This document shows positions 4,933 to 7,257 of a DNA stretch of 7,257 nt, piece by piece; position 1 is the first letter of the stretch, and each line of letters starts with the position of its first letter. The notes below the pieces were generated by a model, which had not been told where the DNA came from, made no database searches, and saw only the letters and a program-made list of their open reading frames with translations. The DNA is from Bacteroides sp. GTDB taxonomy: Bacteria; Bacteroidota; Bacteroidia; Bacteroidales; SM23-62. Position numbers and translations under genes: made by a program. The DNA lies in contig JAUUZM010000169.1 of NCBI GenBank assembly GCA_030589965.1, forward strand, positions 1-7,257, in the 5' to 3' direction.

Positions 4933-5691
4933 TTACAGAATAAAAGGAATTAATGCTTTCCTTTCAGGTGGGTAATCTTCAAAATTTGCAATGTACCATT
5001 TATGGTGATCCAGTGCCCTGGGCAAAAGATTGACTAATGTCCATGCGAAAAAAGCAAGGGCAGCCGGACTCCAGGTCATAATCGCAAAGCCGGCCCATTC
5101 AAGAATCTCACCAAAAAAATTGGGACAGGATACATACTTAAACAATCCACCTGTAGGTATTGAATAGCCTTTTTTTCCTGAATTTCTTAGTGCCAGAAGG
5201 ATGTTATCGGATTTGAAATTGATTGCCATACCGATCACAAACATAATACCACCCAGAATAAAACGAATATCATACAGGTATTCTAATGAATATCCCTCAG
5301 TAATAGAGCCGAAAAAGAATCCATTAAGAAATCCATTAATCAGGTTAAAGAAAATGGCCAGACATGCTATAAGCAGGGGCATTAATTTGGTCGAAGTATG
5401 GGTTCGGAGAGGAAAAACTATAGCACGGTGGGTATAGTGGATGGTATATAGGAGGAAGAATACAAGCAAGGGAATATTTATCCGATTGGGACCCAGGAGG
5501 AAAAAGGTGATAAACATGATCAGGGAGGGCAGTTCCATAACAATCCATGCTACCCGATTGGGAATCATTGGTCCCCAGTCCAGCCGAGAATGTCTGCCAT
5601 AGGGAGCTGTAATATTTAATAGAATTGGAAGCAAGACTATTGCTATTCCGGTCCATATCCAGCTAAAGAGGTAGTAATGCTGGGAACTCAT
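4933..5691 (-). CDS. Steroid 5alpha-reductase-like protein (3-oxo-5alpha-steroid 4-dehydrogenase family)
   Basis: A 252-residue polytopic membrane protein, about the length of human SRD5A1/2 (254-259). It should use NADPH to reduce the delta-4 double bond of a 3-oxo steroid or a similar enone lipid. Similarity to the animal enzymes, compared from memory, runs end to end: 'YGRH' and 'AWIVMELPSL' near residues 31-57, 'HYTHR' (85-89), 'GYSIPTGGLFKYVSCPNFFG' (175-194), 'LDHHKWY' (227-233) and the C-terminal 'FEDYPPERKALIPFI'. The residues I recall as key in SRD5A2 are kept: E53 and Y86 (3-oxo binding), N158, D162 and R169, N191, E195, H229 and Y233 (cofactor side). About six or seven hydrophobic helices are visible. 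The start lies 6 bases after the SDR stop codon, so the two are almost certainly co-transcribed. The natural substrate is unknown; a polyprenoid or fatty enoyl substrate is possible. Confidence 0.88.
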   Translation of the reverse strand: MSSQHYYLFSWIWTGIAIVLLPILLNITAPYGRHSRLDWGPMIPNRVAWIVMELPSLIMFITFFLLGPNRINIPLLVFFLLYTIHYTHRAIVFPLRTHTSTKLMPLLIACLAIFFNLINGFLNGFFFGSITEGYSLEYLYDIRFILGGIMFVIGMAINFKSDNILLALRNSGKKGYSIPTGGLFKYVSCPNFFGEILEWAGFAIMTWSPAALAFFAWTLVNLLPRALDHHKWYIANFEDYPPERKALIPFIL

Positions 5692-5697
5692 AGGAGA

Positions 5698-6669
5698 CTA
5701 AAGATAATGGTTGTTTTTGAACCATTCGATGGTATCCTGAAGGGTTTCTTCAAATGGTCTTGAGGTATATCCAAGATCTTTTGCTGCCTTATCGCTGCTG
5801 ATGTTGGGATGGGCTGTTTTTAGAATCTCTATTGATTCACTGGTATAGAGTGGTTTGCTTCGGGTAATACCCGCCCAAAGGCCAAGAAAAGGCACTCCAA
5901 TTCTGGCCAGCCAGAAGGGAATCAGAGGAAGTTTTTTGCCGCCACCTTTTATTTTCCTCAGCATTTCATATATGTCCGACAGGGGTATATAATGTCCGGA
6001 AAGAAGATAACTTTCACCGCTTTTGCCTTTTTGTATTGCCTTAATTGTCCCGGAAACTACATCTCGTACATCAACCCAATCGTAACCACCAGGGATCAAA
6101 GCAGGAATTTTCCCCATATAAAGCTGAAGGATTGCCTGACCGATTAGAGAAGGCTTAAAGTCGTTTGGTCCCATAACCGAAGTGGGATTAATAATCACAA
6201 TATCGAGTCCCCCGGCTGCTGCCTGCTGAATGGCCTGTTCTGCTACAGCTTTTGACCTGTTATAGATAATATGATCCTTAATGGCAAGGGGCCTGGTTTC
6301 ATCCAGGACTTCATCCAGGGGATCATGAACCAGGGCATGAATGGAGCTGAAATGAATAAGGCGTTTTACTCCCGATTCACGACATGCATTTATTACATTC
6401 TGTGTGCCTTTAACATTGGTGTCAAAAATCTGCTGATTACCGTTGATGGAAATACTGGCGGCAAGATGAATGAAAATTTCTGCACCGTCGGCCAATTCTT
6501 TCAGGGAACCGGGATCAAGAAGGTTCCCTTGAATCTTTTCAATATCCAGGGATTCAATGCTGTCGGTGAATTGATTCACCAATACTTTTATTTGATGATC
6601 CTTTTCAAGCAGGGTTCTGCACAGATTTGCTCCTACATGACCACTGGCACCGGTAATGGCTATTTTCAT
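5698..6669 (-). CDS. Extended SDR, NAD(P)-dependent epimerase/3beta-HSD/dihydroflavonol-reductase type
   Basis: A 323-residue soluble oxidoreductase of the extended short-chain dehydrogenase family. The N-terminal Rossmann fold shows the cofactor loop 'TGASGHVG' (6-13), 'GNLLDP' (48-53) and 'IHLAA' (67-71). The catalytic serine is in 'HFSSIHAL' (S108/S109), and the YxxxK pair is Y136 and K140 in 'YNRSKAVAE'. 'NPTSVMGP' (161-168) and 'WVDVRDV' (198-204) are the usual extended-SDR substrate-side motifs. A hydrophobic stretch near 247-270 followed by 'SKPLYTSES' resembles bacterial dihydroflavonol-4-reductase/3beta-hydroxysteroid dehydrogenase-like proteins rather than sugar epimerases. The reaction is probably oxidation or reduction of a secondary alcohol/ketone; the exact substrate is not determinable. 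It lies 25 bases downstream of the coiled-coil membrane protein gene and 6 bases upstream of the 5alpha-reductase gene, which suggests a shared lipid or steroid substrate. Confidence 0.88.
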   Translation of the reverse strand: MKIAITGASGHVGANLCRTLLEKDHQIKVLVNQFTDSIESLDIEKIQGNLLDPGSLKELADGAEIFIHLAASISINGNQQIFDTNVKGTQNVINACRESGVKRLIHFSSIHALVHDPLDEVLDETRPLAIKDHIIYNRSKAVAEQAIQQAAAGGLDIVIINPTSVMGPNDFKPSLIGQAILQLYMGKIPALIPGGYDWVDVRDVVSGTIKAIQKGKSGESYLLSGHYIPLSDIYEMLRKIKGGGKKLPLIPFWLARIGVPFLGLWAGITRSKPLYTSESIEILKTAHPNISSDKAAKDLGYTSRPFEETLQDTIEWFKNNHYL

Positions 6670-6694
6670 TGCCTGAGAATTTGATTTAGGATTA

Positions 6695-7257
6695 TTACCC
6701 TTTCAGTTTTCGTAATTCATTATGGTGCTTTACAACCAGCTGTTCCTGGCGTATGCGGGACTCCTTACGGTAAGTCTCGAATTCTTCCCGGGTTTCTTCA
6801 AGATCTTTTTTGGTTCGGATAGTGGTAGTGATATTTCTTTTAGTGGTCAGGAATAGTAAGACAGTTAATACCAGAAGTCCGGCTATTACAATCCACATTA
6901 TCGAATTGTAAAGGGCTTTGTTTACAGGCATGCCTATGAAGGTCATCCTGTCCCTGTTCTTTATGGCCTCATCAAGATTGAAATTGGTAGTCTGAAGATC
7001 TGACTGAAGGGAATCAATCCGTATCCCATACTTACGTAATTGATTTCCCAGTTCCAGAATATCAGATTTGGCAGCGGTCAGAGAATCCAGTGAGTTCCGT
7101 TTAATTTTCTGAAACATGTCTTCCCGGATAGCCCTGAAATCCTGATAAATTCTGGTTTTTTCCTGAATATAATCTTGCTGCTCCTGAAGTGTTCCCTCAT
7201 CAAGAACCTCCGGCATAGTGTTCTGAGCCATAACCAGGTTACCTGTCAGGCTGAATA
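6695..7257 (-). CDS. Coiled-coil, single-pass membrane protein of unknown function (5' end outside window)
   Basis: The frame is open through the right edge. Before the first internal ATG (7231) it reads 'FSLTGNLVMAQ', the end of a signal peptide with a likely cleavage near MAQ, so the true start is beyond base 7257. The mature protein (about 175 residues) has a periplasmic helical part containing coiled coil ('DSLQSDLQTTNFNLDEA'), the conserved-looking 'TFIGMPVNKALYNSIMW', one membrane helix (about 25 hydrophobic residues encoded near 6840-6910), and a charged cytoplasmic coiled coil to the end ('KDLEETREEFETYRKE'). I recall this architecture, with 'FFGIPMSK.LY.SIMW', from a Bacteroidota family often labelled tRNA (guanine-N1)-methyltransferase; nothing here supports an enzyme. 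Its true role is unknown. It is the upstream member of the SDR/5alpha-reductase gene run (25-base gap). Confidence 0.75.
   Translation of the reverse strand, partial: FSLTGNLVMAQNTMPEVLDEGTLQEQQDYIQEKTRIYQDFRAIREDMFQKIKRNSLDSLTAAKSDILELGNQLRKYGIRIDSLQSDLQTTNFNLDEAIKNRDRMTFIGMPVNKALYNSIMWIVIAGLLVLTVLLFLTTKRNITTTIRTKKDLEETREEFETYRKESRIRQEQLVVKHHNELRKLKG

Noticed and set aside
4943..4964. AAAGGAA / TTCCTTT inverted repeat at the end of the 5alpha-reductase gene
   Set aside because: The stem is AT-rich, lies in codons for the conserved RKALIPF motif and has no T tract on the plus strand, so protein constraint explains it.
6271..6684. 137-codon plus-strand open frame
   Set aside because: Fully antisense to the Rossmann fold and catalytic region of the SDR, which is clearly the real gene.

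Overview
The window most likely comes from a member of the Bacteroidota (class Bacteroidia), moderately AT-rich. The pointers are: small lipoproteins and coiled-coil membrane proteins of types I know mainly from this phylum; a YfiR/SpoIIE-type receptor phosphatase with the 'ITDSIQYA' linker seen in many Bacteroidota; start codons without clear Shine-Dalgarno sequences; and promoter-like TAnnTTTG boxes, the phylum's -7 element. No RNA gene, insertion sequence, CRISPR array or phage gene is visible.

Layout, left to right. (1) Bases 1-263, + strand: the 3' end of a MotA/TolQ/ExbB-family protein, cut by the window edge. (2) Bases 275-598, - strand: a small four-helix membrane protein, convergent with it. 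(3) Bases 599-914: a gene-poor gap that may hold a frameshifted remnant and carries a good promoter candidate for (4), a small cysteine-rich lipoprotein (915-1142, +). (5) Bases 1165-3048, - strand: a large sensor phosphatase with a periplasmic YfiR-like domain, a very regular coiled coil, one membrane helix and a cytoplasmic PP2C/SpoIIE domain. (6) Bases 3137-3901, - strand: an acyl-ACP thioesterase. (7) Bases 3950-4166, - strand: a cupin gene broken by an internal deletion with a frameshift. (8) Bases 4226-4900, + strand: a SPOUT (TrmH/YjtD-like) RNA methyltransferase. (9) Bases 4933-7257, - strand: a likely three-gene operon. In transcription order it has a coiled-coil membrane protein (its start lies beyond the right edge), an extended SDR of the 3beta-HSD/dihydroflavonol-reductase type, and a protein strikingly like animal steroid 5alpha-reductase.

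How they work together. The SDR and the 5alpha-reductase are 6 bases apart and make a plausible redox pair acting on a steroid-like or other 3-oxo/enone lipid. The cupin remnant, thioesterase and phosphatase point the same way, but their gaps (48 and 88 bases) make a shared transcript only possible. The rest are ordinary housekeeping or envelope genes. The most noteworthy items are the deleted cupin gene, the heptad-ruler receptor phosphatase and the SRD5A-like reductase with its SDR partner. I see no defence system or other clearly new multi-gene system.
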